NCBI GenBank assembly: GCA_958295665.1 | Contig: OY282558.1 | Coordinates: 349,723,034-349,787,033, forward strand | Reading direction: 5' to 3' | Length of the DNA stretch: 64,000 nt | Origin: Tipula vernalis | Taxonomy: Eukaryota; Arthropoda; Insecta; Diptera; Tipulidae | In this document: one piece after another, positions 1 to 11,119 of the stretch | Position numbering within the stretch: the first letter of the stretch is position 1 | How the letters are laid out: every line of letters begins with the position of its first letter | Position numbers and translations under genes: made by a program | The notes under the pieces: generated by a model | What the model saw: the letters and a program-made list of their open reading frames with translations, nothing else | The model's database searches: none | What the model was told of the DNA's origin: nothing

Positions 1-120
1 ATATTTTGCCGATGCACGACTGGGCGTGGGGTGCGCTGCGGTTACCGCAAAGCAGGGATTACCTGCTCCAGTGCCTGCGGCTGCATCAACTCATGTACTA
101 ACGGAGCCCCCTATCCTTAA
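1..120 (+). pseudogene. C-terminal tail of a CXC (tesmin/TSO1-like) cysteine-rich protein, cut by the window edge
   Basis: Frame 1 is open from base 1 to a TAA at 118-120 and gives about 39 residues with nine cysteines. The core is a CRC...C stretch followed by a KAGITCSSACGC-type stretch and SCTN. That spacing matches the second half of a CXC domain, a zinc-binding cysteine-rich module found in tesmin/TSO1/LIN-54 proteins and often at the C-terminus of multicopy insect proteins of unclear role. The stretch is far more GC-rich than its surroundings, as expected of coding sequence. AATAAA-like signals follow within about 50 bases. The rest of the protein lies left of the window, so I cannot tell whether this is a host gene or a mobile-element copy, or whether it is intact. 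Confidence 0.5.
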
Positions 121-2320
121 GCTGTAATTATTTCATTTTTAACAATAAACATTTTATTTTCAAAATTAAACAATTCATTTTTAACAATAAAAACTGTTTC
201 TTTTTAAATTCTCTATTTACGCCCTTCATATTTCCTTAAGCTTTGATCCTATCAAAAAAGTGTAGAGAATCTTTATTGTAGAGAATTTTATGTAGATTAA
301 TTTAGTAAATAGACATTTTTTTGATAGAAGCAGTGGTTTTTGAGTTATTAACTAAAAATTGAAAAAATGACCTTTTGTGAACCCCCCCCCCACCCTTAGC
401 TTCACTCCCGCCCCTCAGTACTTTTAGTATGTTGTTAAGGACACCTTCCCCTACAACTGTACCAATTTTGGCTTCTACATGAATTATTTCCGCTATTTGG
501 TATTTTTTGATCTTCGTTGCCTGGACTATTTATTGTTATAACAATTGAACGAGCATAAAATAGAAATAAATGTGTAATTTAACAAAAAACGAACACTAAA
601 AATCTACATTTACCGTGGTAAATGATTTACCCGAGATTCGACCGCGGCCTATATAAGAAAATTTATATTACCTTTATGTATTGATAAAATATGTTTCTGT
701 CATTTTGACATACGCAAAATCTAGTAAAACAATTCTTCGCAACAAATTTAATTTCGAGAGATTTCGAGAAATTTGCCTAGTACAATAAACGAAACAGAAG
801 AGACAAATCGTCACCTTCGTATTTCAGTGATACAAACGCATTTTTGTAATTTTGGAGTTAGAACTGCCATTTTACGTAAAAATGTAGACTGGATCAAACA
901 GTTTCCAACGTAGTTATTATACCACTTCGTCAGCCTAGTATTTAGTTAACACAAATGAATTTTAGTCAATTTGTAGTTAGGACTTGAAAAAACTTCAAAA
1001 TGCTCAGAATACGTTTGTAACACTTAAATACCGAGGTGACGAAATATAAAAAAGGAAGAGATAAGTAATACTGATGTTGGAAGGAACCGTAAATGTTTTT
1101 TGGTCATTCAGCGACAACAAAAATAATACAGTTCACACAAATTAATTTTGTGAGTTGATTGGTCGTGTGTTGCACAGAGGGATCTTGTTTATTTTGAAGA
1201 GATTATAATTTTTGATTTAGTTTTAGTGAGGTGAAACTTGGCAATAGAATTACTGAAATATTCATATTCCCTGATAATAGAATGAACACAGATGATTGAT
1301 GAATAAAATATTCGTGATTTTTATTTTTGCTCATTCATAAATGATGCACCTTTGATGGTCTTGGGTCGGTACAACTCTCGAATTCAAAAATTAGTTTTAC
1401 GTACAACAAAGCAAATTTTAGTACAACACGTAAAACAATCGAATAAAATTGTTTGCCAATGATTTGGATCTTTCTAAAACAGCTAAAACAACTAAAAGTG
1501 GTGTTTCCAAAGCATCGCAGCTACATAAATTTGATTATTTTTGCTAAATCAATACAAATCTAAAATTGTTTATCCTAAATTCTATTTGATCATTTAACAA
1601 AAAATTACATTGAACCTAAACATTCATTATATCCGGTATTATTAATATCGTTACTACTGTATCGTGGTACGATAGTCTATTTATACTTATATGTACGTAT
1701 TTTAAAAATATAATAAGCAAGGTTATTGCCAATGGTGTTACATAAAATAGATAAAAGGAAACAAAATCTAACAGATGTCGTCATTACTCATTTAAAATAA
1801 ATTAGCAAAGACACAAATATTTGTGTTTTTTTTTTTTTTAGTACAAACAAGTCCATCACCTAAACAAAATTCCATGTGAAATTGAGAAAAACTAAAAACA
1901 AAAATCCAAATATTGTATTTCATACTCATGCGCGTTTTTAGAGTTGCGTTGGTGTGTAAATACAGATAGCATGTTTCCATTCATTTACCGAATGGGGGAA
2001 ATTCGTTTTGAAAAGTCAATATGCTGCGAGTAGATAAACATGCGATTTGAAGAACTTTAAAGCTTATTGATCCGGTAAAAAAAGTTTCGTAACATCTGAT
2101 GCCGCGTAAAACCAATACAATTGCACAAAACAAAAAAAAGCGGAAAAATGTTTCCCTTCGTAAAAAACTGAGTACAGTACATATGTACGTCGATACATAA
2201 ATGAAAATTCGACTGTATTGTATACTAAATGTACATGTAAAAAAACAGAAAATCCATTTTCCTCCGTTTCTCATTTTCTTTTGCAAACACCGCATCAAAA
2301 AACATTTTTTTTTTTTACAA
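121..2320. other. AT-rich non-coding stretch
   Basis: I see no coding region, repeat array or element boundary here. A C-rich tract lies near 381-400 and a T tract near 1828-1839. Short open frames are low-complexity and unconvincing. Confidence 0.5.
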
Positions 2321-2329
2321 CGTTTCTCG

Positions 2330-2830
2330 TCAGTTTTACCCCATCGATTGTTCGTAGCGCACATGTTTCATTCGTTAATCTCTGTGTGACACGTGTGAAA
2401 AATGATGTTTGCTAACCGGTGACCCGGTATCGACTAAATTTAGTGCCATAATTATAATTAATAAAATTTTGGTGTTGTGTGAGGTATTAAGTGTTTTGTG
2501 TTTAATTCAATTAAATCACACAGTTGACCAGTGAAAATCAATTAAGTTAACCAAGCAAAAAAAAAAAAATTAAAAAATTAGTGTTTTGTGTGTTTATGTA
2601 AAATAAATTAAATTGAAATCGGTTAATTTGTTATTTTTATTTTTATGTTTCATTAATTAATGTGAAAATTAACGAAAAACGAAAATTTGACCTTCTTGTA
2701 TGTGTTTCGTGTTATTTAGTGTATGTATGTGTTTTGTGTATTTTTGTGTGTGAGATAAAAATCTTTATATTTATAACAAATAAGATTTTTGTGTAAAAAA
2801 AAAAAACGCAAAAACAAAAACTTGTGAATG
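2330..2830 (+). promoter_or_regulatory. Possible initiator/DPE core promoter and 5' leader exon
   Basis: TCAGTT at 2330-2335 fits the arthropod initiator, with the A at 2332 as +1. GCACA at 2359-2363 sits exactly at +28 to +32 and matches four of five positions of the downstream promoter element RGWYV. About 450 bases follow that are rich in GTGTTTTGTG and GTGAAAA motifs, typical of fly 5' leaders. A weak splice donor (ATG|GTAAAA) lies near 2829. There is no TATA box and no coding sequence follows in the window, so any gene would need a downstream exon beyond a long intron. All of this is inference from short motifs. Confidence 0.25.
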
Positions 2831-2859
2831 GTAAAAAGTTTTTAATTTTAGAATTTTTG

Positions 2860-4625
2860 TTGTTTTACAAAACTACATATATACGGAGTAATTAATTTTT
2901 TCACAAATGATTTTCCATTTTCATTCATGTTTTTTGTTTAATTATTCTCTGTCATTAAACCATTCGCAGCACATACATTTTGTACCAGTATACTTCTCGG
3001 TACATAAATAATAAGCTTAATGGCTTTTTTGTCTATATACATATACGTACTTTACATTTACAATATTTTTAATGCTATTTTTTTTGGTTCGGTGAAATTA
3101 AAAATTTTGCCACTTAAATGTTACATAAAAAAAAAAAAAAAAAATCTGTAATACCGAAAATGTGAAGGAAAATATTGTATAATATACAGATTTCCCAGAA
3201 CGCATGACATGTTTTATTGTGAAAATTATACAATACCCTATATTTGTATATACAACTTATATTCTTATGTATACATACAGCACTAAAATAAAGGGATATC
3301 GCATAACACCAAGTTTATGGGGAAAAATGGAAAAAAAAAATTCTCCAAAAAATTATCATTGACATTTCTATACGACATACCTACAGTACAGAATTTATAA
3401 ATAAAACAATAAAATATTTTAGATGTTCAGTTACAGTGAAAATTATGTTTATTATGTTCATAATATTTTATGTTGATATAGCTTATGCTAGTTTTCCGCA
3501 TCTAATCAATAAACTAAAGTAGATTTTCCGTTCTTTGCGTTTTTTTTTTCTTGGTGTATTTTTGGTCGTGGTTTTTGTTTTTTAATGGTTATGCGGATAA
3601 TTCTATATAGGTATACATAGCGAGGAAATAACAAAACACCTGATGACATTTATGTACTGATTGCTATTTAGGGTAAATTTTCCTCTTGTTTCCGTAGTAC
3701 CATAGGTCATTCGTTATTATTGTATTACGTAAGTTGAATTGGCTTCAGCGATTTTTTTTTCTGAACTACATTTACGATTGTAACAAACGTAAGCAAGGCA
3801 GTTTTTTTTATTAATTTTGATTTTGCAAATCTTTTTCTGATCGAATAAATGTCAATTTTTAGTGTTAAATTTTTTTAATGTTAATTTATTGCTTGACTAA
3901 ATATTTTGCTACTTCATTGAATATTTTACTAGGTTTCAACGTTTTAACCAATTGGGAATTTGGCCTAATTATACTTTGTGTGGGGATGACCAGGCATCAG
4001 GCTGAATTTACTTTTACAAATATTTTCAACTTAAAAAATTTATATCTACATAATATGTTTTCCAGTATTGTTTTTATTCGCTCTGTTCTTTTTAAATTCT
4101 CTTGTCTCCTTTTCGATCATGAATATTCTGAAAAAGACGAATAGTGAGCGAACATTAAAAAAAATGAAACAATCGATCTATTGAATAGAATAGAATTATA
4201 TTTTTGTTCTGTTTCGTTCACTGCAGAATGAATAGTATAGTAAACAATTTTTTAACTACATACATTTAATGAAACTAATCAAGTGTTGTGAAAAAAACCT
4301 CTTGGTGCTGGATCTATGCCACTTTTAATTCAATTTTGTTGTTTAGTTTTTTGATAATGTTGATTGGACAGCTTTATTTCACTTACTGGATATTTCGGTT
4401 GCTATCTCAAAGTTTTATAGTATTATGAAGAGTGGTTTTGAATTATTTGTTCCGAATGTTTTTGTGGGTTCGACGTATAGAGAACCATGGTCGCCGCTTA
4501 AAAAACGTCGCAAATCGTAAATCTAGAGCTTTTAAGAATTGTAAGTGTTCTGCATAAGTGATTTATGCAAAGAGTTTAAGTACCTCAACGATTTTCTTTA
4601 CAAAATGTATGTTTTACATACATTA
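2860..4625. other. AT-rich non-coding stretch
   Basis: Only homopolymer A and T tracts and short ATGTA-type runs are visible. The open frame at 3878-4144 is hydrophobic and low-complexity, with no family resemblance I recognise. Confidence 0.45.
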
Positions 4626-4950
4626 TTCTAAATGGTTTTACTTCGGTCTAAAAAAATTTCGGGATATCTGTATCCATGGTACCTCAAGAACGGCTTGTCC
4701 GATTTAGAATTTTTTTTTCGACAACCTGTTTCTATGATCAAGGCGGAGATTTGAAAAGCTTTTGGAAACTGTACGTCAAGAGGATCGGATACCTGCCATA
4801 CGAATTGACCCAAAACAACTGGTTATAGAAATATTTACCAATGTTTTATATATTCTGGTTTGAGATTGAGTTGAAGAAGGATAAGTTAGGGGTTCGTTTG
4901 CGAGTTAAATTGGGGTTGAGTTTGGGTTGGTTTAGTGTTTAGTGAGCAGT
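4626..4950 (+). repeat. Dispersed repeat, copy 1: unique module and start of TTGAGTT array
   Basis: The module at about 4660-4860 (AAGAACGGCTTGTCCGATTT, then CAAGGCGGAG, then GATACCTGCCA, then ATTCTGGTTTGAGA) recurs in the same order and spacing at about 53490-53675. In both places it leads straight into a degenerate minisatellite built on GTTGAGTTGGG. Here the array stops near 4950 and appears to resume at 6640. No protein is apparent. The family is not one I recognise. Confidence 0.6.
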
Positions 4951-5074
4951 TGATCAATCTATATAAGTGAGTGTTTGTATGTATATACAGCATATGGCCG
5001 AACCTTGCCCGATTTGAACAAAACTGTAAACAAATATTGTTTAAGACTTAAGAAAGGTCACCGTTAATATCTCA

Positions 5075-6047
5075 AATTGAACCTTTTACATTTCAAATTT
5101 AGCCTTATTCAAATTATTTGAATGGTCAATTCTATTTCTTAATGGATTTTAGACAAATTTGACATCCGCTATGGGATTTTAAAATTATTTTTGGATAAAG
5201 TTCTAGAATATGGCAAAGTATGATATGGAATTTGTCTATTTCTCGACCAATTATGATGAATTTTGGCTTGTACATTGGAAATGGGATTCTTAAATGATTT
5301 TTGGATGAAGTTTTGGAATATGGCCAAATATGAGGGAACTTATTTGTGAATCAACCTATTATTATGAAATTCGACATGTGGATTGTAAAATTATTTTTAG
5401 ATGAAATTCTGTAGTATGGGCAGTTAGGATAGAACTTGCCCATTTTTAACGGATTATAATGGAATTTTACACATGCAATGGAAAAAGAATTTTAAAATGA
5501 TTTTTAGATAAGGTTCTGTCGATTATAATAAAATTCGAGATTGGGAATGAGGATTTAAAACAATATTTCTAATTCCAAACTCTGCACTACCGTTAGTAGT
5601 TTCAATACTGCGGCGCGTGTCTACTACACACTATATTTTTCTAAACATGGCCAAACTTACCGCTCTGACTAATATTATTACGGAGATAGTCTTGATCGTC
5701 TAGCAATTGAAATAGTATTTTTACGCTGTCTCAAAGAAACCTAAACAGCTGCTTGAATGACAAAAACCTGAATACATAACTTTATAGAAGCCATATTGGC
5801 ATATTTCTCACAACATCATAATCGGCTATAAATAGCTAAGTTATATTCTTATTGACCATATTACAGAACTTTATCCAACCATTGTTTTAGAATTACATTT
5901 CCAATGCACATATCAAATTTGATCATAATCTATTAAGGAATAGCCATAAGCTCCATTCTAATTGGCCATTCATATAATTTCCTAAGGGTTTAATTTGAAA
6001 TGTAAAATGTTCAATTTGGAATGTAAAAGGTTCAATTTGAAGTGTAA
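5075..6047. repeat. Palindromic tandem-repeat element (foldback-like), about 105-bp units
   Basis: The outer ends are inverted copies of one another: TCAAATTGAACCTTTTACAT at about 5075 and its complement near 6025-6045. The left arm holds about four tandem units of roughly 105 bp, recognisable by TTTTTGGATAAAGTTCT-like cores near 5180, 5300, 5395 and 5505. The right arm carries the same unit in reverse (core near 5872, partial one near 5780). The centre at about 5590-5770 is unrelated sequence. No coding capacity is seen. The exact termini and target duplication are not resolved. Confidence 0.55.
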
Positions 6048-6051
6048 AACC

Positions 6052-6640
6052 TATATGATGGTATAATGGTATGATGATATGTTGTTATGGCGGCATGAAA
6101 GTATGATCATAAGATGGTATGATGGTACGACGGTATGATGGTATGGTAATATGAGGGTATAGTGGTATGGTAACATGAAGGTTTGATGGTATGATGGTAT
6201 TATGGTGATGCTATGATGTTAGGAAGGTATGCCGATATGATGGTTTGATGGTATGAAGGTATGACGGTTGTAAGATGGTATGATGGTATGACGGTTTGAT
6301 TTTAGGACGGTATGATGATACGATGGTGTGTTGGTATGATGTTATGATGGCATGTTGATATGATTATATGTTTGTATGATGGTACGATCGTACAATGTTA
6401 TGATGATACGGTGGTATGATGGTATGAAGGTAAGATATACATCATGGTGTGATGGTGGGATGGTGTGACGCCACCATGGTCCGATGTTATAGCTGTTTGA
6501 GGTTTTAATGGTATAGTGTCATGATGCTATGATGGTATAATGGAATAATGGTATGATTGAATGATTATTTAAGGTTATGATGGTACGACATACGTATGCC
6601 GGTATGGCATTGTACGTTGATTTATGTTATGATGGCCGGT
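6052..6640 (+). repeat. TATGATGG minisatellite
   Basis: About 590 bases of a degenerate 8-9 bp repeat built on TATGATGG, with variants such as TACGACGG and TATAATGG. It starts directly at the right end of the palindromic element at 5075-6047 and ends where the TTGAGTT array resumes, so the two probably form one block that split that array. Confidence 0.85.
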
Positions 6641-6990
6641 TTGAGTTAAAATTGAGTTGGATTTGAGGGAGAAGTTCGGTTACGGATTAATTTGAGGTCG
6701 AATTTAGGGTTTAATGGGAGGTTGAATTGAGTTTAGTTCGTACACGCATGTAGCTTTTGCTGACGTAGAATTAGAATTTAGTTAGCTTATATTGGGGTGT
6801 GAGTCAGGGTTGATTTGGAGTTAGGTTAAGGGTGATTTGAAAGTTGATTAAGGGTTGATTTGATTAGAATTGTATTGCGATTGAGATAGAGGTTGAGTTG
6901 TAAATTGAATTGGAAGTTAAGCTGAAGATTGACTTAAGAGGTTCATTTCGCGATTGATTTGAGAGTTGAATTAATCAAGATCGAAGTTTT
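6640..6990 (+). repeat. TTGAGTT minisatellite, probable continuation of the array interrupted at 4950
   Basis: Degenerate GGTTGAGTT/GGGTTGATTT units. A GTTCGTACACGCATGTAG segment near 6737 has close relatives inside the second copy of this array, near 54126 and 54269. The simplest reading is one array of the 53.5-kb type, cut by insertion of 4950-6640. Confidence 0.65.
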
Positions 6991-7149
6991 GATCACGTCA
7001 TTAGGTTTTAGCTCTTTATATATTCATAAAGAAAATCACTTGGCTATCCGAGGATTATGTCACGCAATAATTCATTCTCAGGTCTTCATGAAATAAGTGA
7101 CGCGTTTGCCAATTTTTTCAGGCCTCTTTTGATAACTCTGATAAAACTA

Positions 7150-8150
7150 ACTTTTCAGGTATTATTGATTCGCGAAAATTATGATTGGACTGGAATGTTT
7201 AGGTATCACTAATGATGCAGGTCCTGACGGTATCGTCCCATCGATTTTGAATAAGTTTGCGCTTTCTTTGTCTGTACCATTACTTTATTTGTTTAATGAG
7301 AAAATGTGTTCCTATATTTAAATCTGGTAGAAGATGGTTATACCTACATTTTTTGAATCGTTAGTAAAATCTATAATTGAGATTCATATTAATCCCCTTT
7401 CGATAGACTAAATCACAAAATTCGTCTTCAGAAATAGATTGAGATCTGATCCGATTTCATTAAAATGAAATGGATCGCATCTTATCTAACATCAAGACAG
7501 TAATATGTGAGTATTTCGCAGATCCTTTCTTTCGAATTTGCCATATCTTCTGGTGTTCCTCAAGGCAGCCTGGGAAATTTACTGTTCACTGTATTTATTG
7601 ACTATGTTGTTCAGTGTTTTAGATTTTGTAAGTGCCTATTGTATACTGACAACTTAAAAATGTATGCTATAATTAATTCTTTAACACTGCGCATTTGCAG
7701 GATGAACTTGATGCTTTTTATGATTGGTCCGCTCAGAATAAGCTGCCATTGAACACGAGCAAATGCAAAGTATTATCTTTTTGTCGATCACGTTTATGTA
7801 GCATAGAGGCCAATTATATTTTTAATGAATGCACAAATTAGCAAACTTTCTGATATTCATGATCTTGGCGTTATTTGTTCGTGCAACCTTACATTTAATA
7901 AACCTTTGGACTACTTTATAAGTTCAGGATATTCCTTATTGGGTTTTATTTGGCGTACTGGGAGGGAATTTTGTGACCCTCTAACATTGAAATCTCTCTA
8001 TGTTACTTATGTCAAGTCCCTACTGTCAAGTCAATAATCAGTATGCTTCACACAATCCAATCATTTGTAGTTTTTTTTTTCGAAATTCACGTCGTGGTTT
8101 TTGAAATTCCCTATACTTATTAGACTCCACGCCAACAAGACACAATACAG
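7150..8150 (+). pseudogene. LINE reverse transcriptase remnant (Jockey/CR1-like)
   Basis: The fragment is readable in several frames. An AGPDGIVPSIL stretch near 7220 is the start of a non-LTR reverse transcriptase. SSGVPQGS near 7545 is the conserved VPQGS turn and leads into LLFTVFIDYV. The catalytic YADD box is degraded to YTDN near 7645. LPLNTSKCK (7750) and DIHDLGVICS near 7855 match the thumb region, and LGFIWRTGREF...LKSLYVTYVKSLL near 7940-8035 the C-terminal region. It copied RNA into target DNA when active. Frameshifts, internal loss and the catalytic change show it is dead. The clade is uncertain. Confidence 0.75.
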
Positions 8151-8305
8151 AAAATGTTTTGGGAAAAACATTCTTCAATAAGTAAATTCTCAGCCTACTC
8201 TTCATTTTCACAGTATTTTATACACAGTAAAGCCTGATTTCCATTAAGAAAATATTTTTATCAGTACGAATAAAGCGAGATTATAAGACAGATTTGCTTA
8301 AAGTA

Positions 8306-9020
8306 TTATTATTATTATTATTATTGGAGGGCCATGTGGGCGATCAGCCACCTCGTACTGCGATCTAAAACATCTATTGTGCTGGCCCCTGCTTAATTAT
8401 CCGTCCAGTCAATATTCAGGTTCTTAATGAACCTGACAATACTGCCTCCCGGTACGTGATACATACTATCTGGGCTTATTGCTCTCCCTCCTAGATGTTT
8501 ACTACAACATGTAGTTCCGCTAGAAAGGCTCGAGAGGGTTGTCCCACTCCCGTATATTACTACTCCTGCCCCGTATTTCGTTTGATTTTACTCTTACGAG
8601 TTGCAGGGAATTGCAAATCGCCTGCAGGTCACCCAGCTTTACTACAGGAAGGCTAAATAAAACTGAAGGGTGCCTGGTATCCAGAGTCCGCATATTTTGG
8701 ACTGATTAACCTATCGGCATATGCTGTTCCACCTTAGATTAGGGTTTTTTTTGTCAAGGTTTTCTCCTTTAGCACCGCACTTTAGCCTGTGCCAAATGGC
8801 CAAAATGTGCCAAATGGCCTTAGTTACCAGTGGTTGCCACGAGGAGGCAACAAGTACACTTTCGAATTGTGAACAGGTTACTCCTTACACAATTGTACCC
8901 ATCACGCAGCTGTGCACTCACGCGATGCTTACCCTACTGGAAGGTTACGGAGCTGGTAGATTAATCTACTCAACTTTGCTCCTCCCCCCCCCTCCAATAG
9001 ACGCCAAACCATTTGCTTAA
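8306..9020 (-). mobile_element. 3' end of a LINE-like element with an (AAT)n tail
   Basis: On the minus strand a relatively GC-rich, gene-like stretch ends in about seven AAT units at 8306-8326, preceded by CACATGGCCCTCC. A simple-repeat tail after GC-richer sequence is typical of 3' untranslated regions of I-type and related LINEs. No reverse transcriptase can be read in the rest, so only untranslated sequence or very decayed coding sequence remains. A short tandem duplication (GTGCCAAATGGCC) lies near 8790-8820. The right boundary is unclear and could reach about 9280. Confidence 0.4.
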
Positions 9021-9592
9021 AGTGTCAGTGTTCGTGTATAACCTGTGGCGGCTCATTCATACATTTATTCACTCATTCACTCACCATCTCAATTAATTCG
9101 TCCGCACAAAATAATACACCTATTGACACAAAAACAATACACCTACTCACTTGTGCAGACATACCAACATACCAACTTCACGAAAAAAAAACAAAATAAA
9201 TAAAAATGAAAATCAGTCTCGTCTCGGATTTCAATGTGGCGACACCCTGACCACATGGCGCGGTGGTGAAAATTAAATAAAACAAAATGGTGATAAATCT
9301 TAAATAATAAGTAGTTGTACTAAAATTAAATGGCACACATATTAAATATAAAATTAGTTAATTTATAATAAACGGATCTCAATAAATGACAGAAATTTAA
9401 TTTATAAAATAAATAATGAATGAAATTTTTTATTTTGGAAATAATAAAATGAAAGTTATTATAAAGAATAATTTACTGGAACAAAGCTGAGAAGAAATTT
9501 CAAGATCAAAACGAAACGAGACAGAAGATTGAAATTTGGTGTTTGTTTGTTTTACGCATTTTGGGGTATTTTCGTTTCATGAGACATGATCT

Positions 9593-9933
9593 GGGGTGGG
9601 TTTATATAATATCACTTTCGATTCGAATTCGATAGAGTTTATGTCTCAAGAATAAAATTGTATTCTATTTCGCTTTTTGATTAAGCTTTTTCTATTGCGA
9701 TCTCGTTTTGTTGCGTATTTTTCCTTTCCTTCATATCGGTAAAGTATCACTAAACAAAAATTTGGATGGTAAAGAATCATAAATATAAGTAGAAATAGAA
9801 TGTTGTTTTATTGGAGCAAGCTGAGATACCACCAAAAAAAGCATAATTGTAAAACGAAATATCGTACAATTTTATTCTTAGAACAGAACTATATCGAACT
9901 CGAATCGAAAGTGATGTTACAACATCCCACCCC
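9593..9933. mobile_element. Hairpin MITE with roughly 95-bp inverted arms
   Basis: GGGGTGGG at 9593-9600 and CCCACCCC at 9926-9933 bound two inverted arms sharing ATCACTTTCGATTCGA, TTCGATA and AAGAATAAAATTGTA. No coding capacity. The target duplication is not clear (ATCT occurs close to both ends). The superfamily is unknown. Confidence 0.65.
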
Positions 9934-11119
9934 TAATCTGGATCAGATCAAACGTCAAAAAATGCGGCTAATATGAAATAATTGATATTTTTTTCAGTAC
10001 TTTGAATACATCTACATACAGATTGTGTAAGGATAACAAATTTTTCTCACTATCAAAAAAATGAACTTCACTCCATTCGACATTTTTAAGGTATAAAGTG
10101 ATATAGTTTTTAATGTCACAAATTTAATTTAAAATTTTTCACAAAAATAAATGTTTATGTTTATGTTAACATAATTATGTCAAAATGTTACCATAAAATT
10201 TTACTATAAAAAAATGACTGCCTTTGTCATTTTAATGGAACTTTTATTTGTCTTAACTCATCTGTATCTTTCAGTAAAACATAGTAGTCAGTAGTATTAT
10301 CATAATGGAAATCAGGCTTTATTGTGATCCATCCACATTTAAATTTCGCCTGCTAGGGTTACCTCTGTGGGAGTCGTTCGCATATCTGTAATGCTTACAA
10401 AATTGGGCGTCAAGTATAATTTTACGCATCAGAAATGTCTTAATAAGGGGTTACAATGTTACCGAATTACAGGTACATTGGTATTTTCGGTATCTTATGT
10501 GATCTTTTGAGGTTTTTTAGTCCATTTAAGATTTGTTTGGGATACAGATTTATTTTATAGAGTTTTGCAAAATTATTCAAGATTTTCGATATTCTTCGAG
10601 TTTTTTTTTTTGGATTAAGGTTTGAGTTAGGTGAAATTCTTGAAATCCGAGGTTTTTGAATTAAATAATATAGATTTGATTCAAAATTATGTACTTTCAA
10701 TAATTTTTAGGAGAGATACATGTTTTTTTTCTATTGTAGTCAACTTTAAATCATAAAACATGACGAAAATTTAAATTACCACTTTTCACTTTATTTATTA
10801 AAAGAACCAAAAGAGTTTAAATCTGATGGTTCGTACTCAGAATCCGTGCCGTAGTATGCAAATGGTTCTGGGAGTAAAAAATAAATGTTATTAATGACGC
10901 AGGTACCTGTAAAGTATCATTATGAAACACTCTAGCAGCCGTGTTAAAAGTGATGGTGGAAATTACAAAGGAATAAAACTAAATTCCGGCCTGACAATGG
11001 CCTTGACAAAATTAATCAATTTAGCTTTGTTTTACTGAAGAAATAATTTTGAATCAAAAAGCTCATTGATACAAAATTCGTCAAAACTAATTTTTTAATT
11101 TAGTATCTTTCCATCACTT
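9934..11119. other. AT-rich non-coding stretch
   Basis: Nothing recognisable. The minus-strand frame at 10467-10700 is Lys/Asn/Ile-rich and looks like chance in AT-rich DNA. Confidence 0.45.

Noticed and set aside
1981..2364. Minus-strand frame of 127 codons
   Set aside because: Low-complexity Lys- and Phe-rich sequence arising from A/T tracts. It overlaps the candidate promoter on the other strand and resembles no family.
8721..9020. Plus-strand frame of 99 codons
   Set aside because: It lies antisense to a LINE-like 3' end and has no family features.
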